From Serripes groenlandicus (taxonomy: Eukaryota; Mollusca; Bivalvia; Cardiida; Cardiidae): 64,000 nt of DNA. The stretch lies in contig JASEVX010000011.1 of NCBI GenBank assembly GCA_031761405.1, forward strand, positions 65,327,217-65,391,216, given 5' to 3'. The number at the start of each line of letters is the position of its first letter. Position 1 is the first letter of the stretch. The notes beneath the pieces are model-generated. The model did no database searches and was not told where the DNA came from. It saw nothing but the letters and a program-made list of their open reading frames with translations. Positions 32,132-42,713 of the stretch are shown in pieces. The position numbers and the translations under genes were made by a program.

Positions 32132-32521
32132 AAAAGGTTAAGACTGACTACAATAAATAGAAGGTACACCAAGGCCTAAAGATAACCCTTGCTGATTTAC
32201 AACAAATCTGCAGCGGAGAACGTTTCATATAATAAGGAATATATATACTTTCACTGATAAGACTTAAAACGTAACTATAACTTAACTTTCATAAACATTG
32301 GCATATAAATGTAAACTTTACATAAATTCATTTGTAAAAAGAAATGATAGTGCTTCGTAAGCCTTTGATTGAGGCTGGCTATTATATATTATTGAATTGT
32401 ATTGTATTGTGTTGTATGTATAGGTTGCACTTTAAATAATAAACTATCTATCTATATCAATAGATGTTAGTACATTACTACATTAATTGAATAGAGATGA
32501 AACCTGAGTGACAAAATTAAG
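32025..32521 (+). repeat. Segmental duplicate of 31464-31752
   Basis: Shares the MITE half, AAGACTGACTA(T/C)AATAAATAG, GATAACCCTTGCTGATTTAC and the end GATGAAACCT(A/G)AGTGA, interrupted by an insertion at 32245-32455. Confidence 0.8.
32245..32455 (+). mobile_element. LINE-type 3' tail insertion
   Basis: Present in this duplicate but absent from the first. It ends GCACTTTAAATAATAAAC then a CTATCTATCTAT run, as LINE 3' ends do. Junctions share ATATAT. Confidence 0.6.
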
Positions 32522-32784
32522 GTAAAATTTGCTCATTATGAGCCTCAATGTTTTCAATAGTTTCCTGCTGTTGATGGGCCAAAATGCTTCTGCAAGTTGG
32601 TAAGGGATAACTTATCTCTTACCATTACCAAGCTGCATTTCTGTGTCAGGAGTGGAGATGCCGAAGGTGAATGAATTGAGACAGGCATTTGTATTATTAA
32701 TTATCATAGTCTACATAGCTGGTGGTTTCTTGGATACCTTTTCTTAGTTTATATCTAGTATGATCGTCAATGAGAATAGTCTGG

Positions 32785-33012
32785 TTAACCCTTTCCCTCA
32801 TAGACGCTTTCTGACGCATCTGCAGCTAACGGCTTTTTGAAAACATAGTGACAAAAGAAGAAATTGCACAAAACGTGCAATTTCTCATTTTGCCACAATG
32901 TTTTCCACTTTTTGTCATAGGTTATCCATTCAATTATAGAGATTTTCTATGTTTGGACAAAATACGTTCAAAGTCGTCTGCTGCAGAATTGTCATATGAG
33001 GGAAAGGGTTAA
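32785..33012 (+). mobile_element. TTAA MITE, intact
   Basis: TTAACCCTTTCCCTCATAGA to TATGAGGGAAAGGGTTAA; centre GCACAAAACGTGC. Confidence 0.92.
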
Positions 33013-33614
33013 CAGTGTCTACGTCATGCTTTTTCAATGACCCAGTCCCTTTTCCACAAGAAGACACATTTCAAAAAATCTGCAGACTCAGAAAACATAA
33101 ATGTTCCATGAAGAGAAACTCCGAAAAGTAAGACCTTTTTACAATAATTATTCTTTCATTTATAAAGATTTCAGTTCATTCCAGATTGTCCGACAATGTG
33201 AGATTTTGGCAAAAAACACAATTTGTTCCAGGGTTGTCAAGAACTAGACCTACCTGTAACTAGGTCATACTCAAGTGATTGCTTCGGGGCCATTGTAGCC
33301 TCTTATTAAGGATTTTGAAAACATTTTGAAAAACAACACAATAATTTGCGTAGAATTGGAATCATAAATTGAATGTATTACAAGAAAAGGAAAAACTATT
33401 AAAATCGCTTGGTGCTGCATGCAGTTATTAAAAGTATTGATTTGTATTAGGGACATGTTGCATAGATAACAATGCAGTTTGCCTTGCTGGATATCATAAT
33501 ATGTGATGAATGGTCCATTGGAATACATAATCATATCAGTGATAAGGAAAGTTAATGGTAATTGTTTTATATTAAATCTGAATTCCTTTTTTCTGTCTAC
33601 ATGAACGAGCCACT

Positions 33615-33843
33615 ATCCTTATCCCTCATGTAGAAGCATTCTGACGGAACTGCAGCAAGTGTCTTGAAAACATTGTGACAGTAAGAAAAATTGCTCACAA
33701 AAAGAAATTTATCCTTGTGCCACTAGATTTATAACTCGATTCAATGAATAAAACTGAATAAATTTATAGAATATTTTCCATATTTTCACCTAGATATTTT
33801 AAAAAGTTTTCTACTGCAGAGTTGTTGTATTCGCGAAAGGATT
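33615..33843 (+). mobile_element. TTAA MITE, old copy
   Basis: CCTTATCCCTCATGTAGAAG to TATTCGCGAAAGGATTA; centre GCTCACAAAAAGA no longer pairs well. Confidence 0.65.
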
Positions 33844-33877
33844 ATGATTCTAAATCTGTGTTATGCAAAGGAAAATA

Positions 33878-34059
33878 CAGTGCTCTAGATAAGGGGCGTT
33901 TTACATGTTCTAAAATGTTTATTTGACCCTTGAACCCCATGTTGTGGGTACTCGAAAGAATCGTCTAACTTTGAGTACCCACAACCTAGGGTTTGCTTTT
34001 ATAATAAGGGAGAAATTATGGGAAAAAGAGCTGAAAACCCCTCCTTATCTGGATAGCTG
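33878..34059. mobile_element. Foldback MITE, part of stem lost
   Basis: CAGTGCTCTAGATAAGG to CTTATCTGGATAGCTG; about 15 bp missing from the palindrome centre (ATCGTCTAACTTTGAGTACC). Confidence 0.82.
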
Positions 34060-34640
34060 AAATATATGCATTTTGTGGTATATTGTACCTGCGTGATGTT
34101 TCATTAAATGGTATTTATAGGAGCAACACTTGAAATATATTCTCTCAGCTTTCTGAAAAAAGAAAAAAGGCAGACTTCTTGTAGTACTTAATGTTTATGG
34201 TTGCCAGCAGTTTTTGCTTCTGTCTATTACTTTGACAATTGAGAAAGTTATGTTGATTGAGAAATGTGTATATATACACGTGTATGTATAGGAATTAAGA
34301 TCATGGTGAACTAATTTTCAACTGCCAGAACCGAAACCAGGGTTGTATGAGTAAGGATTTTTTAACATTTTCCAACAATTTGAGGGCTCAACGCAACACT
34401 GTTGTTATTGCATTTTCACACATTTTATGGGAGTGACAAACTTTTTTTCTACTATATTAGAACCTAAATGTACATACTCTTGTTCTAAAACTTGTATTTT
34501 AAACCTTATTTTTATTACAAGATATTTAAGATGATTAATTAAACTTATGATGAACACGTTATATTATAAAGGGTATTAACAGATGAGCATATGCTCCGTG
34601 GCGCTCTTAGATACAACAGCAGATGTCTGCATGAGGGAAA
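34060..34640. other. Stretch without recognised features
   Basis: No gene, RNA or repeat boundary seen. Confidence 0.35.
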
Positions 34641-34644
34641 GGGA

Positions 34645-34852
34645 CGCCTCTGCAGCAGACGGCTTTTTGAAAACATAGTGACAAAAGAATAAATTGCTCA
34701 AAACGAGCAATTTCTCCTTTTGCCACAATGTTTTCCACTTTTAGTCATAGGTTATCCATTCAATTATTGAGATTTTCTACTTTTTGATAAAATATGTTCA
34801 AAGTCGTCTGCTGCAGAATTGTTGTATGAGGGAAGGGGTTATAGGTCTGATA
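34645..34852 (+). mobile_element. TTAA MITE, 5'-shortened
   Basis: Begins at GACGCCTCTGCAGCAGACGG directly after a foreign GAGGGAAAGG; centre GCTCAAAACGAGC; right end TATGAGGGAAGGGGTTA. Confidence 0.8.
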
Positions 34853-35040
34853 GGAATTATGACTGAAACTTTCAATGTAACAAGACCTTATTGCTGAGAA
34901 ATTGTCCCATCTGGCGAGCCAAGCCTATTAGTAATACAGGAAATGTACAGTAGAATTGTTTGAATTTGAAGCAGTGTGTTATATGTCAAATGTCATCATT
35001 TTATTTGCATGCCTGAAACCGTCACAAAGCAGACTGTCTA

Positions 35041-35274
35041 AGTTCACCCTTTCCCACATACAGAAGCTTTCTGACGCCCCTGCAGCAGACGACTTTCGAA
35101 AGCATTTGTGGCAATTGGTGAAATTGTTCATAGTGAGCAATTTTCCAGTTGCCACAATGATTTCAACTCCATACAACAATTTTCCTTCATTTCCTAGAGA
35201 TTTTCCATACTTTTGAGGATATGTTTTCAAAGTCGTCTGCTGCAGATTTCCTTTATGCGGGAAAGGGGGGTTAA
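35041..35274 (+). mobile_element. TTAA MITE, CACATA-type ends
   Basis: CACCCTTTCCCACATACAGA to TATGCGGGAAAGGGGGGTTAA; centre GTTCATAGTGAGC. Confidence 0.8.
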
Positions 35275-35297
35275 CTGCCTTGTGACACATCTCTTGT

Positions 35298-35435
35298 TTA
35301 ACCCTTTCCCTTAAACAGACGCCTTTTGAAGCCTTAGCAGCAGACTACTTTTCATTATATTGTTTTCAACTCTATTCAATAATAATACTTTCATTTACAC
35401 AGATGTTTTATATTTTAATATCAATGTTTTCGAAG
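35298..35435 (+). mobile_element. TTAA MITE, left part
   Basis: TTAACCCTTTCCCTTAAACA through GCAGCAGACTACTTTTC; the right side is replaced by a SINE. Confidence 0.65.
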
Positions 35436-35674
35436 TGTCCAGTTCACCTACTCATGCATTTCCTGGTTTTCTCACACCAGTTCACCACACACCAATCTTC
35501 CCAAGCAACTGGCTGCTTTTCCACATAGACTTAGCCCATTGGTGGAAGAGGAATGACGCATGTTGCATTGACTTTTGTCAATCCTCGGAAAGAAAGTTGG
35601 CCAAGCCGGGATTCGAACTCACAACCCCTGGATTGACAGCCCGCGTCACTACCGACTGAGCTACCAGGGCTCGG
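35436..35674 (-). mobile_element. tRNA-derived SINE, well preserved head
   Basis: Complement starts GAGCCCTGGTAGCTCAGTCG (A box) with anticodon-loop CTGTCAA and B box GAGTTCGAATCCCGGC, then runs to GCATGAGTAGGTGAACTGG. The loop reads as a tRNA-Asp (GTC) anticodon. The tail beyond this is missing. Confidence 0.82.
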
Positions 35675-35789
35675 CTTCAAACATGCATCTAAAGTCTACT
35701 ACCCAATTCAAACATGTATCTAAAGTCTACTACCCAATTTCAAGATGTGATATCTTTTTCCTTTGATGCTCTTAAAGCCGAGAGCTCAG

Positions 35790-35890
35790 CCATTTCCCAT
35801 ATATATACAGACTTCTGGCACCTCTGCAGCAGAAAGCCTTTTGAAAAAACCTTGGCAAATTTCCACAGTGTTTTCAACTCTATTTTGTAC
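35790..35890 (+). mobile_element. TTAA MITE fragment
   Basis: TTTCCCATATATATACAGAC and CCTCTGCAGCAGAAAGCC to TTTTCAACTC. Confidence 0.55.
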
Positions 35891-35905
35891 TTATATTTAT
35901 TTCAA

Positions 35906-35976
35906 ACCACCACGGTGTTGTATTAGTTAAGCATCTGTCTCGGGGGCTGGAGAAGGAGGGTTCGATCCCAAGCCAA
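35906..35976 (+). mobile_element. tRNA-like fragment
   Basis: GGTGTTGTATTAGTTAAGC and GGAGGGTTCGATCCCAAGCC resemble degraded A and B boxes; no mature tRNA fold. Confidence 0.4.
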
Positions 35977-36023
35977 TTTGCCACATAATTTTCAATTATT
36001 CTCAATACCTATACTTTCATATA

Positions 36024-36450
36024 CAGAGCTAGATAATGGGCATTTTTCATGTTCTAAAATCCTTATTTTTTTTTTATACCCCCTTCGAAGAAGAGGGAGT
36101 ATATAGAAGTCACTGTGTCGGGCTGTCTGTCGGTCTGTCGGTCGGTCAGAAGCCATATTTTTTCCGGCCTATTTCTTACAAACAACTGGGTGGAATTCAA
36201 TACAATTTTACATGAAGCTTCTATGCCAAGAGGAGATGTGCATATTATAAAGGTTTTACAATTTCATGTTATTTTACAGAGTTATGGCCCTTTTACTTAT
36301 TAAGTTGATGGTCAGTCAAGGTGCTGTTTTGCGGGTATTTATCATCTTCAGTGATAGTTCTAGTTTCATACTCAAGCCCTATGTTGTAAGTACTCAAAGG
36401 AACCGTCCCAGTGAGAAGATTCTTTTGAGTACCCACAAAATGGGTTCTTA
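36024..36450. mobile_element. Foldback MITE split by a Helitron-like element
   Basis: CAGAGCTAGATAATGGGC ... AAAATCCTTATTTT on the left and CTCAAGCCCTATGTTGTAAG ... TTTTGAGTACCCAC on the right belong to one copy. The insert is 36075-36366. The right end is eroded. Confidence 0.75.
36075..36366 (+). mobile_element. Helitron-like element (ATACCCCC type), nested
   Basis: 5' hairpin TATACCCCCTTCGAAG / AGGGAGTATA, then TCTGTCGGTCTGTCGGTC; CGGGTAT near the 3' side; hairpin ATCATCTTCAGTGAT; end AGTTCTAGTTT. It interrupts the foldback MITE at a T run. Confidence 0.65.
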
Positions 36451-36843
36451 GTGCTTAGACAGATATAATTGAAGCAAAAAGAAGATAAGTAATTCTAACT
36501 TACTACAAATGGTACATACAGATACCTGTTTGCTACCATGTCAAGTATTTACATGTGTCCAACATGATGCCAACATGTGTTACACTGCTGCAAGTCAATG
36601 TTATCACTTGTCTGAAGTTGTCTCTATCGTTAACCTTTGCCTTGATAAATACGGACATAACAATCGACGCCTTTATGGCAGTTAACCCTTAATTACATTG
36701 TGAAAAACAAAGAAATTACCTTTTATATTTCCAATTTTCTAGATGTTAACATTTCCTATCTTCAAGTTTGTACTTGAAGCAATTATTAAACAATATACCT
36801 TTCTTTCCCTTTTTCAAAATACAGCAAATCAACAGTAGAGTAC

Positions 36844-37074
36844 TTAACCCTTTCCCTCATATAGACGCTTTCTGATGCCTCTGCAGCAGACAGCTTTTAG
36901 AAAACATAGTGACAAAAGAAGAAATTGCTCAAAACGAGCAATTTCTCCTTTTGCCACAATGTTTTCCACTTTTAGTCATAAATCCATTCAATTATAGAGA
37001 TTTTCAATTTTTTGACAAAATATGTTTAAAGTCGTCCGCTGCAAAATTGTCATAATTATGAGGGAAAGGCTTGA
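36844..37074 (+). mobile_element. TTAA MITE, nearly intact
   Basis: TTAACCCTTTCCCTCATATA to TATGAGGGAAAGGCTTGA; centre GCTCAAAACGAGC. Confidence 0.88.
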
Positions 37075-37633
37075 AATAGAAATGAAAGTATATCTCCTTT
37101 TTGCCACAACTTATGAAGACTCTAAAAAGATAGAGCAGATTTAACACTGATCTGAACATACACTGTATGTTATATATTTATGGACATGTTTTGGGGGACA
37201 TAATACCAGTTTTCTTTTGTGAGCAGTTTTGATCATATAGCCTGGAAAATTGCACAGTCTGATCAATTTACATAAGCTTGTTAGAAGATTCTGTAATCAT
37301 GTTAAGAATCTGATAAGACTGAGCAGTTGGATAATGTGGTCTGAGCCTACACTGTTCAGGAAATGCCAACTTTCCCACTTTTTCTTACATTAATGATTAT
37401 ACAGGCTTGTACATTATATCTGTGAGGAAAAAACCCTCTGAAGCTGTTTAGACTGTTCAACCCCTTTCTTCATAGAAACACTGTTTGATGCCTAAGAGAT
37501 CTGATATTGTTTGTCTAGGTTTATTTGCTGGCATGTTATTCTATCATGTCTAACTTGGGTGCCATGTGGTTTACTATCAGAGAAGAATGTTCTTTTTAGA
37601 GAGTTACATTTAGCTTTAATCATCTGATTACCG

Positions 37634-37859
37634 TTATTCCTTTCCCACATACAACAAATCTGCAGCAGAAGACTTTGAAAACATCATGGCAAAATGCGAA
37701 CAAACTCCATAAAAATGAGAGTTGAAGTATTGAAAAAGAGTCGACAAATATTGGAGAAATTTCTTTTTATGAGGAATTCAGGTTTTATTGCCACAATGAT
37801 TGCGAAAATTGACTGCTGCAGAGTAGTCCGAAAACAATTTGTATATTGGAAAGGGTTAA
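37634..37859 (-). mobile_element. TTAA MITE, diverged
   Basis: CCTTTCCCACATACAACAAA to TATATTGGAAAGGGTTAA; central palindrome decayed. Confidence 0.75.
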
Positions 37860-37874
37860 ATTATCTCATTACTA

Positions 37875-38105
37875 TTAACCCCTTTCCCTCATATAGACAC
37901 TTTCTGACACCTCTGCAGCAGGCGGCTTTTTGAAAACGTAGTGTCCAAAGGAGAAATTGCTCAAAACAAGCAATTTCTCCTTTTGCCACAATGTTTTCCA
38001 CTTTTATTCATAGGTTATCCATTCAATTATAGAGATTTTCTATTTTTTGACAAAATATGGTCCGAATTGTCTGCTGCAGAATTGTCGTATGAGGGAAAGG
38101 GTTAA
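37875..38105 (+). mobile_element. TTAA MITE, intact
   Basis: TTAACCCCTTTCCCTCATAT to TATGAGGGAAAGGGTTAA; centre GCTCAAAACAAGC. Confidence 0.9.
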
Positions 38106-38199
38106 ATTATCTAATTACCATTAACCTCTTGTTTATTTTCTTCATTATATACTGATCATTCATGTGTGAATACCATCTGGAATAAGTTTCAAGATTTTA

Positions 38200-38420
38200 T
38201 CCCTGTTCCCAGCCTTTCGGACATCTCGGCAGCATATAGCTTTTGAAAACATTGTGGCAAAAAGAGTACTTGCTCATAATGAACAGATTTTCCTTTTACC
38301 GCAACGTTTTCAACTTTATTCAATATTAATTTTGTTCTTTCACTTAAAGAGTTTCCTTATTTTGGATTATATGTTTTCTAAGTCCTCTGCTGCAGATTGT
38401 TTGGTAGGCGAGAAAGGGTC
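38200..38420 (+). mobile_element. TTAA MITE, diverged
   Basis: GGCAAAAAGAGTACTTGCTC, centre GCTCATAATGAAC and GTCCTCTGCTGCAGATTG. Confidence 0.6.
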
Positions 38421-38446
38421 AATATCGGCTGAAATTAGTATGAAGA

Positions 38447-38492
38447 TTTTTATATCAAAAATACATTACCAGTCATTTAATACCTGATATAT
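38447..38492 (+). mobile_element. Solo DIRS terminus fragment
   Basis: 46 bp nearly identical to the left outer end of the DIRS element (TTTTTATATCAAAAATACAT then TACCAGTCATTTAATACCTG). The match starts at the same base (18996 equivalent) and stops 30 bp into the ITR. Confidence 0.75.
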
Positions 38493-38605
38493 CATATCAT
38501 TCTTATTTTGCCAAAATGTTTGTTTTCAAAAATATTTATTACTTTAAAACTTTCCATATGTTTACCTAGATGTTGTCAAAGTAGTTTGCTGCAGATTTAC
38601 TGTAG
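38493..38605 (+). mobile_element. TTAA MITE, right part
   Basis: TTTTGCCAAAATGTTTG to GTTTGCTGCAGATTTACTG. Confidence 0.5.
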
Positions 38606-38695
38606 CTAAATGAACTACCAACCTTCACCTAGGCTCTCCTCCCTTTCGTATTGTCTGCCTTTTGTCACAAAGGTGAGTGGTTTTTAGATCACCTA

Positions 38696-40445
38696 GAGCC
38701 GAAGGCTCAAGGTGAGCTATTCTGATCACTTTTTGTCCGTCGTCCGTCCGTCCGGCGTTAACTTTTAGCTTTAAACATCATCTCCTCCCAAACTCCAAGG
38801 ACAATTTCCGTGAAACATCACAGGACTGTTCCTCTGGTTGGCCTCTTTCAAAGTTGTTCAAAGATTTAAATTCCATTGAGAACTTTGGTTGCTGCGGCAT
38901 CAAAAAGGGGGCAAAATGTCCGAACTTTACAAAAGGGGTAAATTGAACTTTTAGCTACAAATGACAACCAACTCCTACCATTCCAATAGACCAATTTCCA
39001 CAAAACATCACAGGAATGTTCCTTCGGTGGTCCTCTTTCAAATTTGTTCAAAGAATAAAATTCCATTGAGAACTTTGGTTGCTGCGGCATCAGAAAGGGG
39101 ACAAAATGTCCAAACTTTAAAAATCTTCTCCTCCGAATCTGCCTGTCAGATTCAAATATAATTTGGTAGAAATGTTCCTTGGGTGACCCTCTATGAAAAT
39201 TGTTCAAGCCATACTGATTAATCGAAAAACATGGCAGTCAGGCGGCATCAGAAAAGGGGCAAAATGACAAAATTTGAAAATTCCATTTTTATGAAAGTGT
39301 TTGTCTGATTTTAAGAAAATATAAAACGAATTTTACTTTAATGATCCTCTATTTAATTTGTTAAAGCCGTTTTGATTGGTTACACAATCATAGCAACCAG
39401 GCGTCATCACAAAAGGGGTAAATTGAACTTTTAGCTACAAATGACAACCAACACCTGCCATTCCAATAGACCAATTACTACAAAACATCACAGGAATGAT
39501 CCTTTTGTGGTCCTCTTTCAAAATTGTTCAAAGATTAAAATTCAAATGAGAACTTTGGTTGCTGCGGCATCAGAAAGGTGACAAAATGTCCAAACTTTAA
39601 AAATCTTCTCCTCCGAATCTGCCTGTCAGATTCAAATATAATTTGGTAGAAATGTTCCTTGGGTGACCCTCTATAAAAATTGTTCAAGCCATACTGATTG
39701 GTCGAAAAACATGGCAATCAGGCGGCATCAGAAAAGGGGCAAAATGACAAAATTTGAAAATTCCATTTTTATGAAAGTGTTTGTCTTATTTTAAGAAAAT
39801 ATAATACGAATCTTACTGTAATGATCCTCTTTTTAATTTGTTTAAGCCGTTTTGATTGGTTACGCAATCATATCAACCAGGTGTCATCACAAAAAGGGTA
39901 AATTGAACTTTTAGCTACAAGTGACATCCAACTCCTACCATTCCAATAGACCAATTTCCACAAAACATCACAAGAATGTTCCTTTGGTGGTCCTCTTTCA
40001 AAATTGTTCAAAGATTTAAATTCCATTGAGAACTTTGGATGCTGCGGCATCAGAGAGTGAGAAAAAATACCCAAATTTTAAAATCCTTTTCCTCCATAAT
40101 CTACTTGTGCGATTGCAAGATAATTCGGTAGAAATGTTTCTTTAGTGACCCTCTAAATAAACTGTTGAAGCCATATTGATTTGGTTGAAAAACAGCGCAG
40201 CAAGGCGGCATCAGGAAAGGTGCAAAATGACAAAAACTTTATAATTCCATTCTTATTAAAGTTCTTGTTAGATTTCAAGATATAAATGGCCTTTACTGAT
40301 AAGCTGTTTCTTGAGAAGTGTCCACTCCTTTCAGTTTCATTTGCACTCCCTGATAAAATTTTCCAGATATTTGCAGTTAAATATTTGCTACTAATTTACT
40401 ATCAATTAGGTGATCGATTTAGGGCCATCTTGGCCCTCTTGTTTT
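38696..40445 (+). mobile_element. Helitron-like element with 480-bp higher-order repeat
   Basis: 5' AGATCACCTAGAGCCGAAGG folds on CTCAAGGTGAGCT. The 3' side carries TAGGTGATC, hairpin AGGGCCATCTTGGCCCT and end CTTGTTTT. GTCCGTCGTCCGTCCG lies near the start. AATTGAACTTTTAGCTAC occurs at 38941, 39421 and 39901, exactly 480 bp apart. Confidence 0.7.
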
Positions 40446-40616
40446 TAAATTCGTCTGCTGCAGATGCGTCAACATGCCCAGCAGGTGGGAAAGAGTGGTT
40501 CATTACCCAAGATAATATTTGAAATCATCTGAGTCATAACATCTGATCAGTTGCAAGTCTTGTAACTTTATTGAAAAATTGGGAAAAACAATATTGGAAA
40601 TCCTTCTCCAAAAACT

Positions 40617-40842
40617 CATCTTTCCCACATGTAGACGCTTTCAGACGCCTCTGCAGCAGACTTCTTTTAAAAACATTGTTGCTAAAGAAGAAATTGCTCA
40701 TAATGAGCACTTTCTCCTTTTGCCACAATGTTTTCAACACTTTTCAGTAATTACTCTTTCATTTACAGAGATGTTTCATTTTTTTGCCTAGATGTTTCGT
40801 AAGGCGTCTGCTGTAGTTTTATTGTAAGCGAAAAAGTGTTAA
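40617..40842 (+). mobile_element. TTAA MITE
   Basis: TCTTTCCCACATGTAGACGC to TAAGCGAAAAAGTGTTAA; centre GCTCATAATGAGC. Confidence 0.8.
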
Positions 40843-40914
40843 CTCTGTTCCTCATAATACCACCTTTGGAGCCATTTGATACAAATAGATGATTTAGGGT
40901 TTTTAGCTCTACTG

Positions 40915-41782
40915 GCCAAAGGCCAGAAGGGCTTATGTCGTGGCGATTTGTCCGTCGTCCGTGCGTGCGTGCGTCCGTGCGTCCGTGCGTGCGTGCGTCC
41001 GTCCGTGCGTCCGTAAACAATTTCTTGTTAACACGATACAGTCTTCACTTTTGATTGTATCTCAACCAAACTTATACAGTAGTTAGATATCCATGAGAGC
41101 TCGGTTCCTTTCGAAAACCAGCCAGATCCGCCCATGCATGACTGGATTATGGCCCTTGAAATGGTCAAAATTGCTATAAAAGAGCTTGTTAACACGATAC
41201 AGTCTTTACTTTTGATTGTATCTCAACCAAACTTATACAGTAGTTAGATATCCATGAGAGCTCGGTTCCTTTCGAAAACCAGCCAGATCCGCCCATGCAT
41301 GACTGGATTATGGCCCTTGAAATTGTCAAAATTGCTATAAAAGAGCTTGTTAACACGATACAGTCTTCACTTTTGATTGTATCTCAACCAAACTTATACA
41401 GTAGTTAGATATCCATGAGAGCTCGGTTCCTTTCGTAAACCAGCCAGATACGCCCATGCAAGACTGGATTATGGCCCTTGAAATTGTTCAAATTGCTATA
41501 ATTGAGCATGTGAACACAATAGAGGCTCTATTTACTATCTGATCTTCACCAAACTTAGATAGTAGTTAAATATTGATGAGAGCTTGGTTCCTTTTGAAAA
41601 CCAGCCAGATCCGGCAAGACTGGATTATGGCCCATGAAATTGTAAAAATTGCTTTAATACAGCTTGTGAACACAAAAGAGCCTCCATTTACTATCCGATC
41701 TTCACCATACATACATGCTCTGGATTGAAAATGAGCAAAGAACAATACCAGTAGAGCATAGGCCCTCATGGGCCTCTTGTTC
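40915..41782 (+). mobile_element. Helitron-like element with 161-bp tandem units
   Basis: 5' AGCTCTACTGGCCAAAGG with hairpin CTGGCCAAAGGCCAG; 3' CCAGTAGAGC, hairpin GGCCCTCATGGGCC, end TCTTGTTCTAG. A GTGCGTGCGTCC run is followed by units starting at 41024, 41185, 41346, 41507 and 41663; the first three are almost identical. Confidence 0.7.
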
Positions 41783-41986
41783 TAGATTATCTGTTTATCT
41801 GGTTTTATATTTTCAGTTGGCTGCTTTGAAAAATAAATCTGTGGAAAATAATTGATATAATTATCTGGATCATACTTTTAAATTATGGTAGCAAATATTG
41901 TGGGAAAGAGTGAAATTGCTCATCATAAACTATTTCTCCTTGACGCACAATGTTTTCAAATATCTTCTGATGCAACGGTTTTTTTT

Positions 41987-42200
41987 CAACCCTTTCCCAC
42001 ATAACAAATGTAATTGCAGCAGATGAATTTGAAAACATCTAGACATAAACATGGAAAATCCCCATAAGGTATAATTACAAAAAAAAATGGGGAAATCATT
42101 GTGGCAATTTGTTTTCAAAAGTCTGCTGCAAAGGCATCAAAAAACATCTATGTGTGGGAAAGCCGTCTGTTAGAGATTTGTTGTATGTGGGAAAGGGTAA
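41987..42200 (-). mobile_element. TTAA MITE, compressed
   Basis: CAACCCTTTCCCACATAACA, GCAGCAGATGAATTTGAAAA, GTCTGCTGCAAAGGCATC and ATGTGTGGGAAAG; a second end GTATGTGGGAAAGGGTAA follows. Confidence 0.65.
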
Positions 42201-42407
42201 TTAATTATACTTCCAATTTTCCAGGCAATACACAATGTCCTCTGATATTTTTCCAAAGCAGACACCTTGTTTGTATTGACGCCAAACAGATTTACCTTGG
42301 CAACATTTACTGAATATAGTTAGACCAGTTATGCATGCTGCTATTGGAATCCTCTTTAACTTCTCTCTGTTTTAGATGTACTAATCACTTCTTTCCTGTC
42401 TCTTCAG

Positions 42408-42713
42408 GTTGACAACGAAAGTCGATGAGAGTTACTTCCCTTGATATCTGTGACATTGGAAGTCGCCTCCCTTGTATATGCTGATGTCTGTTGGACTTGC
42501 AGAAGACATTGCTCTTCATACTTAAATGTTGTCAATCTTTAGAGATAGGATTTACTCTTGAGGAAATTGTTAACTGACTTTGATTCTGTGCTTGAACTAT
42601 CCCTGTTTGAGGAGAGATTGACTTACTGCTTTTGAATATTTGAGGAAGAGTTCATTGTTTTGTGTACTTGTTGTTATCGTATGTGAAGGAATTATATTGA
42701 AAAAGGAGTAAAA
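42408..42713 (+). other. CLIC 5' leader exon segment and splice acceptor
   Basis: A branch-point-like CTAATCAC (about 42380), pyrimidine tract and CAG at 42405-42407 precede this leader, which is continuous with the CLIC coding frame. The upstream leader exon(s) and promoter were not identified. Confidence 0.6.

Noticed and set aside
34956..35290. Overlapping frames of 86 and 103 codons
   Set aside because: Both derive from TTAA-MITE sequence; the same peptide words (AADDFENI, FSHNVF) recur at many MITE copies in the window.
36115..36303. Small secreted protein starting MSGCLSVCRSVRS
   Set aside because: It is a translation of the GTCTGTCGGTC simple repeat within a Helitron-like element.
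40763..41020. Arg/Thr/Asp-rich repeat protein on the minus strand
   Set aside because: It comes from translating the GTGCGTGCGTCC microsatellite.
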